From the NCBI RefSeq assembly GCF_036245645.1, contig NZ_BTPE01000009.1, positions 62,001-126,000 of the forward strand: a DNA stretch of 64,000 nt. Direction: 5' to 3'. Shown in pieces: positions 9,199 to 16,672 of the stretch. The number at the start of each line of letters is the position of its first letter. Within the stretch, counting starts at the first letter, position 1. Below the pieces are notes generated by a model. It was not told where the DNA came from. It saw nothing but the letters and a program-made list of their open reading frames with translations, and made no database searches. Origin of the DNA: Algoriphagus taiwanensis (lineage in GTDB: Bacteria; Bacteroidota; Bacteroidia; Cytophagales; Cyclobacteriaceae). Made by a program: the position numbers and the translations under genes.

Positions 9199-9783
9199 AT
9201 GAAACCAACCCTGCTTCTGTTTTTTGCCATTCTTTGGCTGCCCTTAAGCAGTATGGGACAGCAGGATAAAAAATTGGTGGAGACTGAAATGCTCCGCTAC
9301 CTTGAGGCTATGGAGACGAAAGACTGGACTACGGTAGTCAATATGGTTAATCCCAAGTATTTCCTTCAGGTTCCCAAAGAACTCCTTATGCAAGTCTATC
9401 GACAGATGGACAATCAGCAAGGCCTTCAAATCAGCTTCCTGGAACCCAAGATCACCAGCATCAAAAAGGAGTTGATTCATGCGGATACCAGCTACATTCC
9501 GGTGGACTATTCCCTGATTATGCAGATCCGGCCCGCTCCCGAACTTTTCGATTCCGAAAGCGAACTTTTGGATTTGTTTCAGGGATTTGAGCAGAGTTAT
9601 CAGGGGCAGGAAGTTGTTTTTGACCGGGATTCAGGGCTTTTTTACATTGACTTGAAAAATACCATAATCGCGTCAAGCTCAGGGGATCGGATTTACTTTT
9701 TGGAATACCATGCAAAAGATCCCTTTTTGGAGAAAATCTTACCTGCCCAAGTCCTAGACCGGTTGAAATTGGGCTGGAATTAG
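9199..9783 (+). CDS. Secreted hypothetical protein
   Basis: A 194-residue exported protein with a clear signal peptide (LLLFFAILWLPLSSMGQQ). After it come a helical segment (ETEMLRYLEAMETKDWTTVVNMVNPKYF) and strands ending in DRIYFLEYHAKDPFL. The layout resembles the NTF2/SnoaL-like fold of small exported Bacteroidota proteins. This is a guess from pattern only and no catalytic residues are evident. It is convergent with the DUF2490 gene 8 bp away, and I see no terminator between them. Confidence 0.6.
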   Translation: MKPTLLLFFAILWLPLSSMGQQDKKLVETEMLRYLEAMETKDWTTVVNMVNPKYFLQVPKELLMQVYRQMDNQQGLQISFLEPKITSIKKELIHADTSYIPVDYSLIMQIRPAPELFDSESELLDLFQGFEQSYQGQEVVFDRDSGLFYIDLKNTIIASSSGDRIYFLEYHAKDPFLEKILPAQVLDRLKLGWN

Positions 9784-9791
9784 CCTTATTT

Positions 9792-10622
9792 CTAAAATAC
9801 CGGCTGAAACTGTGCCTTGCTTTTTCTCTTTTTGGTCAAATCCAAGGTGTGATAGACCGAAAGTCTGACCAACCCCCGGTTGTTGTAATTGATTCCTGAG
9901 GGGCGCTGCTGAAAGCTGAAGGTATAGCCCGCCTGAAACTGAAGATTTTCATTCAGGATGTAGCCCAAACCCAAAAAGGTCCGGTTTTCTTCAAAGGGAT
10001 TTCTGATGATGGTCTTTCCTGACTGCACAAAAACCTCGTTGTTTACAGACGCGAAGAGCGTTCCTTTTTGCAAAGAGGTACTATTGATGGGAATATAGGC
10101 CGAAAGCTTGTATCTCCACCGGAAAGTAAGCTGGAATGGTGACCCTTCGATCCAATCCCTTCTCCAGCGCTGTTCCGTCCGGATTTGGTGGTAAACTTTC
10201 ACTCGAGAAATGGACTGCACAAAAAGCAATTGCTGCCAAAGCCGATATTGTGGGATGATGTTGTCAAATGGCTCCTCGATCTCCTGATACTCCGGAGGAG
10301 CCCAATATAGCGGCAAAACAAACCCACCGGTGACTTCCAGGCTCTTGTCGATAATGTAGGAAAGACCAAAGCGCAAGTACAGCTGCGCCATGTTTTGAAC
10401 TAGCTGATCCCGAGTTCTCACATGATACTCTCCATAGTAATACAGCTTTTCCCCTATCCTGTATTTGGTATACAGACCTGTCCATAACTCACTTCGGGAG
10501 GAAATCACCCGTTCGGGCTCTTCCGCATCATCCTGAGCCTGTACATTTTCTATCCCCAGGCCAAGCAAGACCAAGCTGAGCCACACCGTGAGGCAGGCAA
10601 TTTTAACTTTTAGGTCTCTCAT
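9792..10622 (-). CDS. DUF2490-like predicted outer-membrane beta-barrel protein
   Basis: A 276-residue exported protein with a signal peptide (LVLLGLGIENVQAQ). Repeated amphipathic strands rich in Tyr, Arg and Trp follow, for example LYYYGEYHVRTRD, VYHQIRTEQRWRRDW and LQFQAGYTFSFQQR. This is the pattern of the DUF2490 family, predicted outer-membrane barrels. Its ATG overlaps the stop of the upstream 655-aa gene as ATGA, so the two are translationally coupled and probably function together. The partner's function is unknown, so the role stays open. Confidence 0.7.
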   Translation of the reverse strand: MRDLKVKIACLTVWLSLVLLGLGIENVQAQDDAEEPERVISSRSELWTGLYTKYRIGEKLYYYGEYHVRTRDQLVQNMAQLYLRFGLSYIIDKSLEVTGGFVLPLYWAPPEYQEIEEPFDNIIPQYRLWQQLLFVQSISRVKVYHQIRTEQRWRRDWIEGSPFQLTFRWRYKLSAYIPINSTSLQKGTLFASVNNEVFVQSGKTIIRNPFEENRTFLGLGYILNENLQFQAGYTFSFQQRPSGINYNNRGLVRLSVYHTLDLTKKRKSKAQFQPVF

Positions 10623-12586
10623 AGCGAAAGTAATTTTTTGATTTGGTTGATGTTATTTCCTGCTTTGTTGAGCTCTCTTTCCAGCTTTCGGGTATCCAAG
10701 TCACGCAATTTTCTGGCTTGGATTTTCAGGGCATTGAGCTCAACCAGATTCTGCTCTACGTCTTCAAATTCTGAGGCATTTTGGATTTGGTCCAATTCGT
10801 ATTCGGTCAGAGCAACCAGAGCTTCATACACTGGCTTTTGCCGAATCACTTCAAAATCCGTTTCGAAGGTAAATGGGTCAAAGGTCTTTTCTGTGAACAG
10901 ACTTTTCAGCTCTTGCTGCAGCTGAGAAGCTTCCTCCAAGTCATCCGGAATCCTATTCAAAAATTGCAATAGCTCTACCAATCGATCTCCCAAAACAGCT
11001 TTTGCCTCAAAGTTTTCTGCCTGATTAAACTCATCCAAAAGCTCCTGATACTGCTTTTTCCCAATATTCTGATACACCTGATCCATCAATTGCCGATGAC
11101 GGGAATTGGATGCTTCAGACTTGATGAAGCTGCTGTCCATCTTCGTTTTTTCTTTCAAAATTGCCCTCTGGATTCCGGTCAAATCCTTGGTCTGACGGAA
11201 TCTCTGTTGACTTTCGGTGATTTTTTGGTCAAAGCTCCTGAAGTAAGAAAGCTCTTTGGCCAAGTAGGCCTGAAGGGCAAGGGAAAGCTTTTTTGCTTCA
11301 GCAGATTCTGTATAGTCCAAAACTTGAGAATCCGCGATTTCTTCGAATTGATAGTCGAGCTGAGTGCTATCAGGGAAAAACTCATCCTGAACTTCTTCAA
11401 AAAATAAGGGATCAAAGTACAAGATCTCATCAGTCCTGAGCAATTCTATGATCTTCTCCATCTGATTCAGTCTAGAATCAAGGTATTGCAAGTAAGCATA
11501 GGCACCTGCGAGTGATTTTTCCGAATTTTTGTTCAATTCCAAAAAGTCGGAAGACTTGATCAGCTCTAGATACGATTGAAGTTGCTCAAATTCAGTGATT
11601 GAGTTTTGGTAAATTTTCCTGTCCTCTTCACTTACTTCGTATCGAAACCGTCGGGTTTGGATCGGAGATTTGATCAGTTTTCCTTCGGAAAAAAAACGGG
11701 ATTCGTCCCATTTTAGAATTCTCTTCAGCGCATCTTCGAGAAGTCGGGTTCCTTGGTATTGCTGCCGAAACTCCTTGCTTTCCTCCACAAAACCATCATT
11801 AAATGTCAATCCAAAAAACTGGGCTGAAGGAGTAAAATCCACCTTTTCACCGCGATTGAGCTGATCAAGCTTTGATATGGCCTGAAAAAACACAACTTCA
11901 TCAATTTTCTCTCCAGTGAGTTCGTTGATTTTTTGGAGCCCGATCAAAAACCCTTTTTCATAACGGCGGATCTCCCGGACTGCAATTCCCTCCTCCTGAT
12001 AGCGAAATTCCCACACACCATCCATCAAGCCTTCCCCATTGACCTGTCCTTGGATTTGATAAGTGTCCAAGGGGTCCAGATTTTTAAACTCCACCTTGCC
12101 GGAAAGGAAATCCCTGCTGAATTGAAGATTTTCAGTGAGAAAAATATCCTGATAGCGTTCCCCTAGCCAAATTCTTTCCTGAAAAGAGGCAGGTCCATCG
12201 AGAATCCCCTGACTATAGTTGGCCTTCCACTCGGCAAGTCTAGTCTCCACTTCGGCCACCAACTCCCGATTTTTGATATCCTGAATCCTGATCTGATGAG
12301 CTTCTTGAGAGTAGGTCCAGGTTTGGTCTTTCTCGTATTTCTCAAATACTCCCTTGACCTGAAGTTTAGTCAGGTTTTGTTGAGAAAGGCTGTCCAGTAC
12401 TTGATAGGTGAAGGAAAAATCTCCTTGGAGAATAGGTTCGTTTTTATCATCCAGATAATAGGTGAAATCTCCTATTCCCCTCCTGTCCTGAAAGGTATAG
12501 CCTCCCTTGTACGAACGAAGATCTTGCGCAAAAGAAAGGGATGACGCCAAAAAGATTAAAAGCAAAGAAATCAGATTTAATTTCAT
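10619..12586 (-). CDS. Large secreted coiled-coil protein of unknown function
   Basis: A 655-residue exported protein (signal LLLIFLASSLSFAQ). The N-terminal third has MORN-like phrases such as YSQGILDGPASFQERIWLGE and NGEGLMDGVWEFRYQEE. The remaining two thirds are highly charged and Gln/Glu/Lys-rich, consistent with long helices or coiled coil, ending in ELNKAGNNINQIKKLLSL. I do not recognise a named family. It is the first gene of a two-gene unit, overlapping the DUF2490 barrel by ATGA, so an envelope-spanning or scaffold role with that barrel is a reasonable but untested inference. Confidence 0.65.
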   Translation of the reverse strand: MKLNLISLLLIFLASSLSFAQDLRSYKGGYTFQDRRGIGDFTYYLDDKNEPILQGDFSFTYQVLDSLSQQNLTKLQVKGVFEKYEKDQTWTYSQEAHQIRIQDIKNRELVAEVETRLAEWKANYSQGILDGPASFQERIWLGERYQDIFLTENLQFSRDFLSGKVEFKNLDPLDTYQIQGQVNGEGLMDGVWEFRYQEEGIAVREIRRYEKGFLIGLQKINELTGEKIDEVVFFQAISKLDQLNRGEKVDFTPSAQFFGLTFNDGFVEESKEFRQQYQGTRLLEDALKRILKWDESRFFSEGKLIKSPIQTRRFRYEVSEEDRKIYQNSITEFEQLQSYLELIKSSDFLELNKNSEKSLAGAYAYLQYLDSRLNQMEKIIELLRTDEILYFDPLFFEEVQDEFFPDSTQLDYQFEEIADSQVLDYTESAEAKKLSLALQAYLAKELSYFRSFDQKITESQQRFRQTKDLTGIQRAILKEKTKMDSSFIKSEASNSRHRQLMDQVYQNIGKKQYQELLDEFNQAENFEAKAVLGDRLVELLQFLNRIPDDLEEASQLQQELKSLFTEKTFDPFTFETDFEVIRQKPVYEALVALTEYELDQIQNASEFEDVEQNLVELNALKIQARKLRDLDTRKLERELNKAGNNINQIKKLLSL

Positions 12587-12824
12587 GCCACCCCTATTTT
12601 CTAAAATCTTGCCAAAAATCCTCTCTGATTCAATGCATTGACAAGCCTAGAAAAAGGAAAAAAGGACACCTATTTTTCTATTTCTACAATATTTGGCGTT
12701 GGTTTTAAAAACCAAATAAAAAGAATGGCTATTCCCGAAAAGGGAAAATATTTGATGAATAAAAAATTTCCCAAAATTCTGACTTGAGGCCTTTGTAAAT
12801 CCGAAAAAGATGGAAAAGAATTAA

Positions 12825-12861
12825 AACAAAAAAACGCAATTCAGAGAACTGCGTCTTTTTT
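12825..12861 (-). terminator. Hairpin terminator, best fit on the minus strand
   Basis: ACGCAATT (12834-12841) and AACTGCGT (12847-12854) pair with one mismatch around CAGAG. On the minus strand the stem is followed by TTTTTTTGTTTT, and on the plus strand by CTTTTTTG. Reading minus, it lies about 50 bp after the stop of the small ORF at 12910-12990 and would end that transcript. Confidence 0.6.
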
Positions 12862-12909
12862 GTCAGGTAGGATTTGATACCCAACTGAGTGATAAACCAA
12901 CTTTTACCA

Positions 12910-12990
12910 TTATTTTTTTACTCTCATCCATCTTCTGATCATCTCGGTCAAAATCAAAGAACCGACGATCAGAATTAAGGCTAATTCCAT
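12910..12990 (-). CDS. Candidate 26-residue single-pass membrane peptide
   Basis: A short ATG-TAA frame in the 600-bp gap between the 655-aa gene and the gene at 13186. It begins MELALILIVGSLILTEM and ends with a basic tail (IRRWMRVKK). That gives one hydrophobic helix with a positive-inside C-terminus, the look of many bacterial small membrane proteins. It has its own downstream terminator at 12825-12861 on the same strand, and AT-rich sequence upstream that could hold a promoter. No homolog is known to me. The evidence is the combination of composition, start, stop and terminator; ribosome-binding sequence is weak, as is normal in this phylum. Confidence 0.4.
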   Translation of the reverse strand: MELALILIVGSLILTEMIRRWMRVKK

Positions 12991-13185
12991 TAATCAAAGT
13001 TTATAATTAACATTTCGGTAATATTAAGTTCATGATTGTATAACATCCAAAAAATGTATGTTAAGTTTTTCTTTAACCATAAAAACTTAACACTAAGCAT
13101 ATCGTTTTTAACTCTATTATCATCATCTTGGCTTGGATATGGCCCATAGAATTCAGACTTTTATCAAAATCAAACTTTTACACTT

Positions 13186-13683
13186 ATGATCGATCAATTA
13201 TTAAAAATGGCTGACGGACCCCTGCAGGACCTACTTTCTCAGTCTGGAATGAGCGGTACCGAGAGTACGGCAAGTGCAATTGAAGACACTTTTGGTTCTT
13301 TACTGAAAAACAAGGCCCAATCCGGTGATCTCTCTGCTATCAAAGAAATGTTTTCAGGAAGCGATACCAGTCCTCAGAGTCCTGTCATTCAAAATCTCGC
13401 CGGAGACTTATCCTCAGGGCTGATGGACAGGCTTGGGATTTCCAGCGAGCAGGCTATGAGTTTGGCTAAAACCGCCCTTCCTTTGCTTATGAATTTCTTC
13501 AACCAAAGAATAAATGAAGCCCCTCAGGCTAATGAGGACATCATGAATTCCGTTGTAAAAGCCCTACAAGGTGGTCCAGGTTCCGGAGGTGCCGATATTC
13601 TTGGATCTCTACTCGGAGGTGGAAAAGGCGGGGGAATGGACCTTGGCGGATTGATGAATATGGGAAAAGGGCTTTTCAAATAG
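13186..13683 (+). CDS. Conserved hypothetical protein with glycine-rich tail
   Basis: A 165-residue protein without signal peptide. The N-terminal half is helical with Ser/Gln-rich linkers (IDQLLKMADGPLQDLLSQSG). A middle segment LGISSEQAMSLAKTALPLLMNFFNQ resembles DUF937/YidB-like small proteins. The C-terminus is a Gly-Leu repeat (DILGSLLGGGKGGG, GGLMNMGKGLFK). The DUF937 resemblance is a pattern impression, not a proven match. It stands alone between an AT-rich gap and a strong hairpin at 13721-13776. Confidence 0.55.
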   Translation: MIDQLLKMADGPLQDLLSQSGMSGTESTASAIEDTFGSLLKNKAQSGDLSAIKEMFSGSDTSPQSPVIQNLAGDLSSGLMDRLGISSEQAMSLAKTALPLLMNFFNQRINEAPQANEDIMNSVVKALQGGPGSGGADILGSLLGGGKGGGMDLGGLMNMGKGLFK

Positions 13684-13720
13684 AAGGCGATCTGCAAGTA
13701 AGTTCCACTAACTCACAAAT

Positions 13721-13780
13721 AAACCGAAACCGAATTTTGGCAGGATAATCAGTGGTCTTGTTACCGGTTTCGGTTTTCTT
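13721..13780 (+). terminator. Long-stem terminator after the 165-aa gene
   Basis: AAACCGAAACCG (13721-13732) is perfectly complementary to CGGTTTCGGTTT (13765-13776), a 12-bp stem with a 32-nt loop followed by TCTTTTC. It closes the transcript of the gene ending at 13683. Confidence 0.7.
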
Positions 13781-13800
13781 TTCTTGAAGCCGTATTTGTT

Positions 13801-13831
13801 TTTGAAAAACCACCTTTTGGCTTTAATATTA
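13801..13831 (+). promoter_or_regulatory. Candidate Bacteroidota promoter for the aldolase-like gene
   Basis: TTTG at 13801-13804, a 19-nt spacer, then TAATATTA at 13824-13831. This approximates the Bacteroidota sigma-ABfr pattern TTTG-N19-TAnnTTTG, with an imperfect -7 box. Transcription would start about 10 nt upstream of the ATG at 13850. Confidence 0.35.
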
Positions 13832-13849
13832 GATTTTAACCCAAGCCCC

Positions 13850-14953
13850 ATGTCCTATTTAGACCAAATCTCTTCCCCTACTTTACTTATCGACGAAAAA
13901 ATCACCCGGGCAAACATCAAACGAATGGCTGATAAAGCCGCTAGTCAGGGAAAAAAGCTGGTACCCCATTGGAAAACCGCCCAATCTCATGAAATCGGGA
14001 ATTGGGCCAAGGAATACGGAATCAAAGAAGTCACCGCGTCCTCCATCAAACTTGCCGAATATCTCTGCGGACAAGGTTGGGATACCATCCATATTGCCTT
14101 TCCTTTCAATATTAGGGAGACCAAAAAACTAAATGAATTGGCAGCCAATCAATCACTTTCAGTCCAAATCGTCAATCCCATCACTGCTCAAAAACTATCC
14201 GATCAACTGACCAATCCGGTTGGTTTTTTCATAGAAATCGACGCAGGATACGGTCGCACGGGAGTTCATGTGTCTGACTTTGGTACCATCAAGGAAATCC
14301 TCAGAATCGCCAAATCAAGCAATAAGCTGAAATTCCGAGGGTTTTACCTTCACCCGGGCCATACCTACTACACACCCGACAAACAGAAAATCTACAAACA
14401 AAGCATCGATGCTCTGATCATGCTCAAAACCAAATACAGCAGCGAATTTCCGGATTTGGTCACCCGATTGGGAGATACTCCAGGATGTGCTGTGATGGAA
14501 GATTTTGGAGATGTGGATGAACTTGGTCCTGGAAATTTTGTCTTCTTTGATCTGATGCAAGCAGAATTGGGTAGCTGCTCCAGAGAAGATATCGCCGTAT
14601 GTTTGGCTGTGCCTGTGGTGGATATTAACCGCGAGAGAGGAGAAATATTAATCCATGGAGGAGGTGTTCATCTGGCCAAAGATGTGCTGATAGATAAGGA
14701 CGGGAACAAAAACTTTGGAGAGGTGGTAGCCCTGCATGAAAATGGGTGGTCTCTTTTGCCCGATCGATCCTATCTGAAAAGTATCTCACAGGAACACGGG
14801 GTAATCAAAGCCTCCCAATCACTGTTAAATCAGGTTCAGGTGGGAGATTTATTGGGCATTTTGCCCATCCACTCTTGTATGACGGCAGATTGCATGGGAG
14901 GATATCTGAGCTTGGATGGCCAATGGGTTGATCATGCCGAAGGTTGTCATTAA
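13850..14953 (+). CDS. D-threonine aldolase / D-serine dehydratase-like PLP enzyme (DSD1 family)
   Basis: A fold-type III (alanine-racemase-like) PLP enzyme that cleaves or dehydrates beta-hydroxy D-amino acids. The Schiff-base lysine is in VPHWKTAQSHEIG (Lys42 from the chosen start). EIDAGYGRTG and the GFYLHPGHTY loop shape the PLP site. The C-terminal IPIHSCMTADCMGGY segment carries the His/Cys residues that bind a divalent metal in this family. I use the ATG at 13850 (MSYLDQ), because the reading frame further upstream has only a TTG and would overlap the preceding terminator and promoter. 367 aa, full length. D-threonine aldolase and D-serine dehydratase cannot be separated by eye. Confidence 0.8.
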   Translation: MSYLDQISSPTLLIDEKITRANIKRMADKAASQGKKLVPHWKTAQSHEIGNWAKEYGIKEVTASSIKLAEYLCGQGWDTIHIAFPFNIRETKKLNELAANQSLSVQIVNPITAQKLSDQLTNPVGFFIEIDAGYGRTGVHVSDFGTIKEILRIAKSSNKLKFRGFYLHPGHTYYTPDKQKIYKQSIDALIMLKTKYSSEFPDLVTRLGDTPGCAVMEDFGDVDELGPGNFVFFDLMQAELGSCSREDIAVCLAVPVVDINRERGEILIHGGGVHLAKDVLIDKDGNKNFGEVVALHENGWSLLPDRSYLKSISQEHGVIKASQSLLNQVQVGDLLGILPIHSCMTADCMGGYLSLDGQWVDHAEGCH

Positions 14954-15043
14954 TTCATTGATTTTGGCTAAGAGGCATTCTTTAATCCATATTTTGATAC
15001 TGAAATTCTTAAATTCAAATCTGTTCTTCAATTCACTTTAATT

Positions 15044-15442
15044 ATGAAACATCTAAAAACACTTTCTCTTTTACTCTTCCTTTTCGGAGTAGTTTTCGCC
15101 GCTCAAGCACAAGTGCCAAAAATCCCCAATGTAGGAGGAGTTGACCTTTCCAAGCAGGTATTGGGAATATTGGACAATACTTCAGGTCTCAATCTGACCG
15201 GAGATCAAACCAGCAAACTAAAGGAAAACAACAAGTCCTTTGTAGACCAATTGTTTAAAATCACCGGTGGTTCTGGATCAGATGATCAGAAAAAAGCAAG
15301 CATTCTCGATTTGAAAAATAAACGATTGGGATTCCTTACCAATCTCCTGGGAAGTGGCTTGGCTGATAAATATTTGGGCAGTGTGCTCAAAGGAATCAAT
15401 CCTCTCAAATCCAAACTTGGGCTGGCGGCTTTAGCCTTCTAG
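15044..15442 (+). CDS. Small secreted hypothetical protein
   Basis: A 132-residue exported protein (signal LLLFLFGVVFAAQAQ). The mature part is helical and Ser/Lys/Leu-rich (DLSKQVLGILDNTSGLNLTGDQ; LGFLTNLLGSGLADKYLGSVLKG). It resembles other short Bacteroidota exported proteins with a DUF2780-like feel, but I cannot assign a family. It was originally convergent with the MCE transporter gene: its terminator at 15458-15488 runs straight into a relic of the mlaD 3' end. Confidence 0.6.
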   Translation: MKHLKTLSLLLFLFGVVFAAQAQVPKIPNVGGVDLSKQVLGILDNTSGLNLTGDQTSKLKENNKSFVDQLFKITGGSGSDDQKKASILDLKNKRLGFLTNLLGSGLADKYLGSVLKGINPLKSKLGLAALAF

Positions 15443-15457
15443 CCAAAATGAGACGAG

Positions 15458-15488
15458 AAACTCCGGGCAAAACTCGGAGTTTTTTTGA
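15458..15488. terminator. Bidirectional terminator at the old convergent gene junction
   Basis: AAACTCCG (15458-15465) pairs with CGGAGTTT (15475-15482), followed by a T-run. The T-run is shared with the first bases of the duplicated mlaD 3' end, as expected if this hairpin originally separated the 132-aa gene from mlaD before the toxin-antitoxin pair was inserted. Confidence 0.75.
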
Positions 15489-15581
15489 TTAATTGAAATT
15501 CTCTTTCCCCTTCTCAGCCTTCTTTTGGGCTTTTTCTTGCTTTTTGAAATACTTTCTGAAAGGGAAGTTGGATCGAATCGC
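15489..15581 (-). pseudogene. Relic of the mlaD 3' end (duplicated gene end)
   Basis: The segment 15481-15581 aligns without gaps to 16665-16765, the 3' end and stop region of the intact MCE gene, with 9 mismatches in 101 bases. Translated on minus it still reads RSNFPFRKYFKKQEKAQKKA and ends in a stop at the same place (ENFN instead of ENSN). Five codon differences are synonymous and four change the residue. The rest of the gene is absent, so this is only a 31-codon tail. It flanks the PIN toxin-antitoxin pair on the side away from the intact gene. Confidence 0.85.
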
Positions 15582-15598
15582 CCCCCCTTTAGACGTAG

Positions 15599-15664
15599 AT
15601 TCTGAGGCTGGGTGGAATTTGCCAGCCTTCCAAGCCGGCCCAAGGTTAAAATCCTTCGCAGAAT
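15599..15664 (+). pseudogene. Possible degenerate tRNA-Gly(TCC) relic
   Basis: CCAGC-CTTCCAA-GCCGG at about 15621-15639 reproduces the anticodon arm of a tRNA-Gly(TCC). CAAGG-TTAAAAT-CCTTC follows like a T-arm and is directly joined to GCAGAAT, which pairs with ATTCTGA at 15599-15605 over six of seven positions, like an acceptor stem. The D-arm and variable loop are too short, the invariant T-loop C is missing, and there is no CCA. It cannot be a working tRNA, and the match may be coincidence. Confidence 0.3.
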
Positions 15665-15701
15665 GATTTCTTTACGCCTTGTCCTACCCTCATATCCTTA
15701 C

Positions 15702-15792
15702 CAATTTGCAATTGGCTAACTATCTTCAGCTCTTTTATCATAGCAAATTACAAATTTGTATTTATATGAAGGCGTAATTGCAAGTTACGCCT
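15702..15792. repeat. Cluster of short palindromes including a REP-like hairpin
   Basis: Three small inverted repeats lie in this AT-rich stretch upstream of the PIN gene's 3' end: CCAATT-TGC-AATTGG (15702-15716), ACAAATTTGT (15751-15760), and AGGCGTAA-TTGCAAG-TTACGCCT (15770-15792, 8-bp perfect arms). No gene is visible in 15665-15841. The last hairpin would sit just past the end of the toxin transcript and may terminate it, or be part of a REP-type repeat. Confidence 0.5.
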
Positions 15793-15841
15793 AGGCAACG
15801 TCACTTTTAAACTCTAACTCAAACTACACTCAGCGGGGAAA

Positions 15842-16294
15842 TTAGAGATCTGACCTTTTCTTTTGAATGTGGATATAGAGCTCATCTGTGGTAATAATCC
15901 TACCCCAATTTTTCTTAATTAATCCCTGAATGAGCTTCTTGTCTCCCGTCCACAATTTGGCTTTTGCATGCTCGGCGAGAGCGATGAATTCCGTATCATC
16001 AATGTCAATATCACTTGCAATTATTTCTGCCTGTGCGAAAATTTCCAGAGGTATTAATTTGATATTAATGAATCTGATTTTTTGAATGATTAGCCGAATC
16101 ACTTCGGCTAGTTCAGAATCTGAGTATCCCGAAAGTAGTTTTAATTTGGCCTTATGGTCTTCTAATTCTTCTAAAAGTTGATGGGTAGCGTAAAAATTCA
16201 AATTGGTTTTTGGATGAAGGATGATCCTTCCAATTTTGCTATTGCTGTTTAAAATGGCACTAAAAGCAATATTTGTATCAATTACGACTCTCAC
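15842..16294 (-). CDS. PIN-domain toxin of a type II toxin-antitoxin pair
   Basis: A predicted Mg-dependent ribonuclease toxin of the PIN (COG1569-like) class. The acidic active-site residues are visible: Asp6 in VVIDTNIAFS, Glu42/43 in LLEELEDH, Asp99/100 in DIDIDDTEFIALA, and Asp118 in LWTGDKK. Length is 150 aa. The upstream gene's stop overlaps its start by 4 bp (ATGA), the standard antitoxin-toxin arrangement. The pair is inserted at the 3' end of the MCE transporter gene, which is duplicated on its far side, a sign of horizontal acquisition. Confidence 0.82.
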   Translation of the reverse strand: MRVVIDTNIAFSAILNSNSKIGRIILHPKTNLNFYATHQLLEELEDHKAKLKLLSGYSDSELAEVIRLIIQKIRFINIKLIPLEIFAQAEIIASDIDIDDTEFIALAEHAKAKLWTGDKKLIQGLIKKNWGRIITTDELYIHIQKKRSDL

Positions 16295-16494
16295 AGCCCC
16301 AATTTGGACTTGGTTTTTTCCCAGCGACCTCTTTTTACTTCACTTACCAGGTTGTCTACATCCTCTTGGGTAGCCTCAGATTTACTGGAAATCTCTTTGT
16401 AGCGGATCAAATCCGTCAAATCCTGCAAATCATCCACATTTACTGAGGCAGGAATCCGGATAATCACTTCCTTCTTTGTGCGTTCGATTTTCAT
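16291..16494 (-). CDS. Antitoxin partner of the PIN toxin
   Basis: A 67-residue protein starting with a basic beta-strand-like stretch (KIERTKKEVIIRIPASVNVDD), followed by an acidic helical region and a C-terminal SEVKRGRWEKTKSKLGL tail. This fits a small antitoxin that binds DNA by its N-terminus and neutralises the toxin by its C-terminus. The assignment depends mainly on the ATGA overlap with the PIN toxin gene. I do not recognise the exact antitoxin family. Autoregulation of the pair is expected from such systems but no operator was identified. Confidence 0.65.
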   Translation of the reverse strand: MKIERTKKEVIIRIPASVNVDDLQDLTDLIRYKEISSKSEATQEDVDNLVSEVKRGRWEKTKSKLGL

Positions 16495-16672
16495 GGCTAA
16501 GCTTTTTTAAATATACAGGATTCTAAAGATAAGGTTGAAGATATTTCGGTTATGAAATTTTTCTTTCAACTGTCTTTTTTTGGGTTTTGAGGATAGATTA
16601 CCCCGATAGCTTTATGAGATTGGTCTGGATTGGTGAGGGTTTTACAAACTAATCACAGTGAAGGTTTTTTGA

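Noticed and set aside
13784..13849. TTG-started extension of the aldolase-like enzyme
   Set aside because: Weak start codon inside the promoter candidate and close to the upstream terminator; the ATG at 13850 begins the conserved domain.
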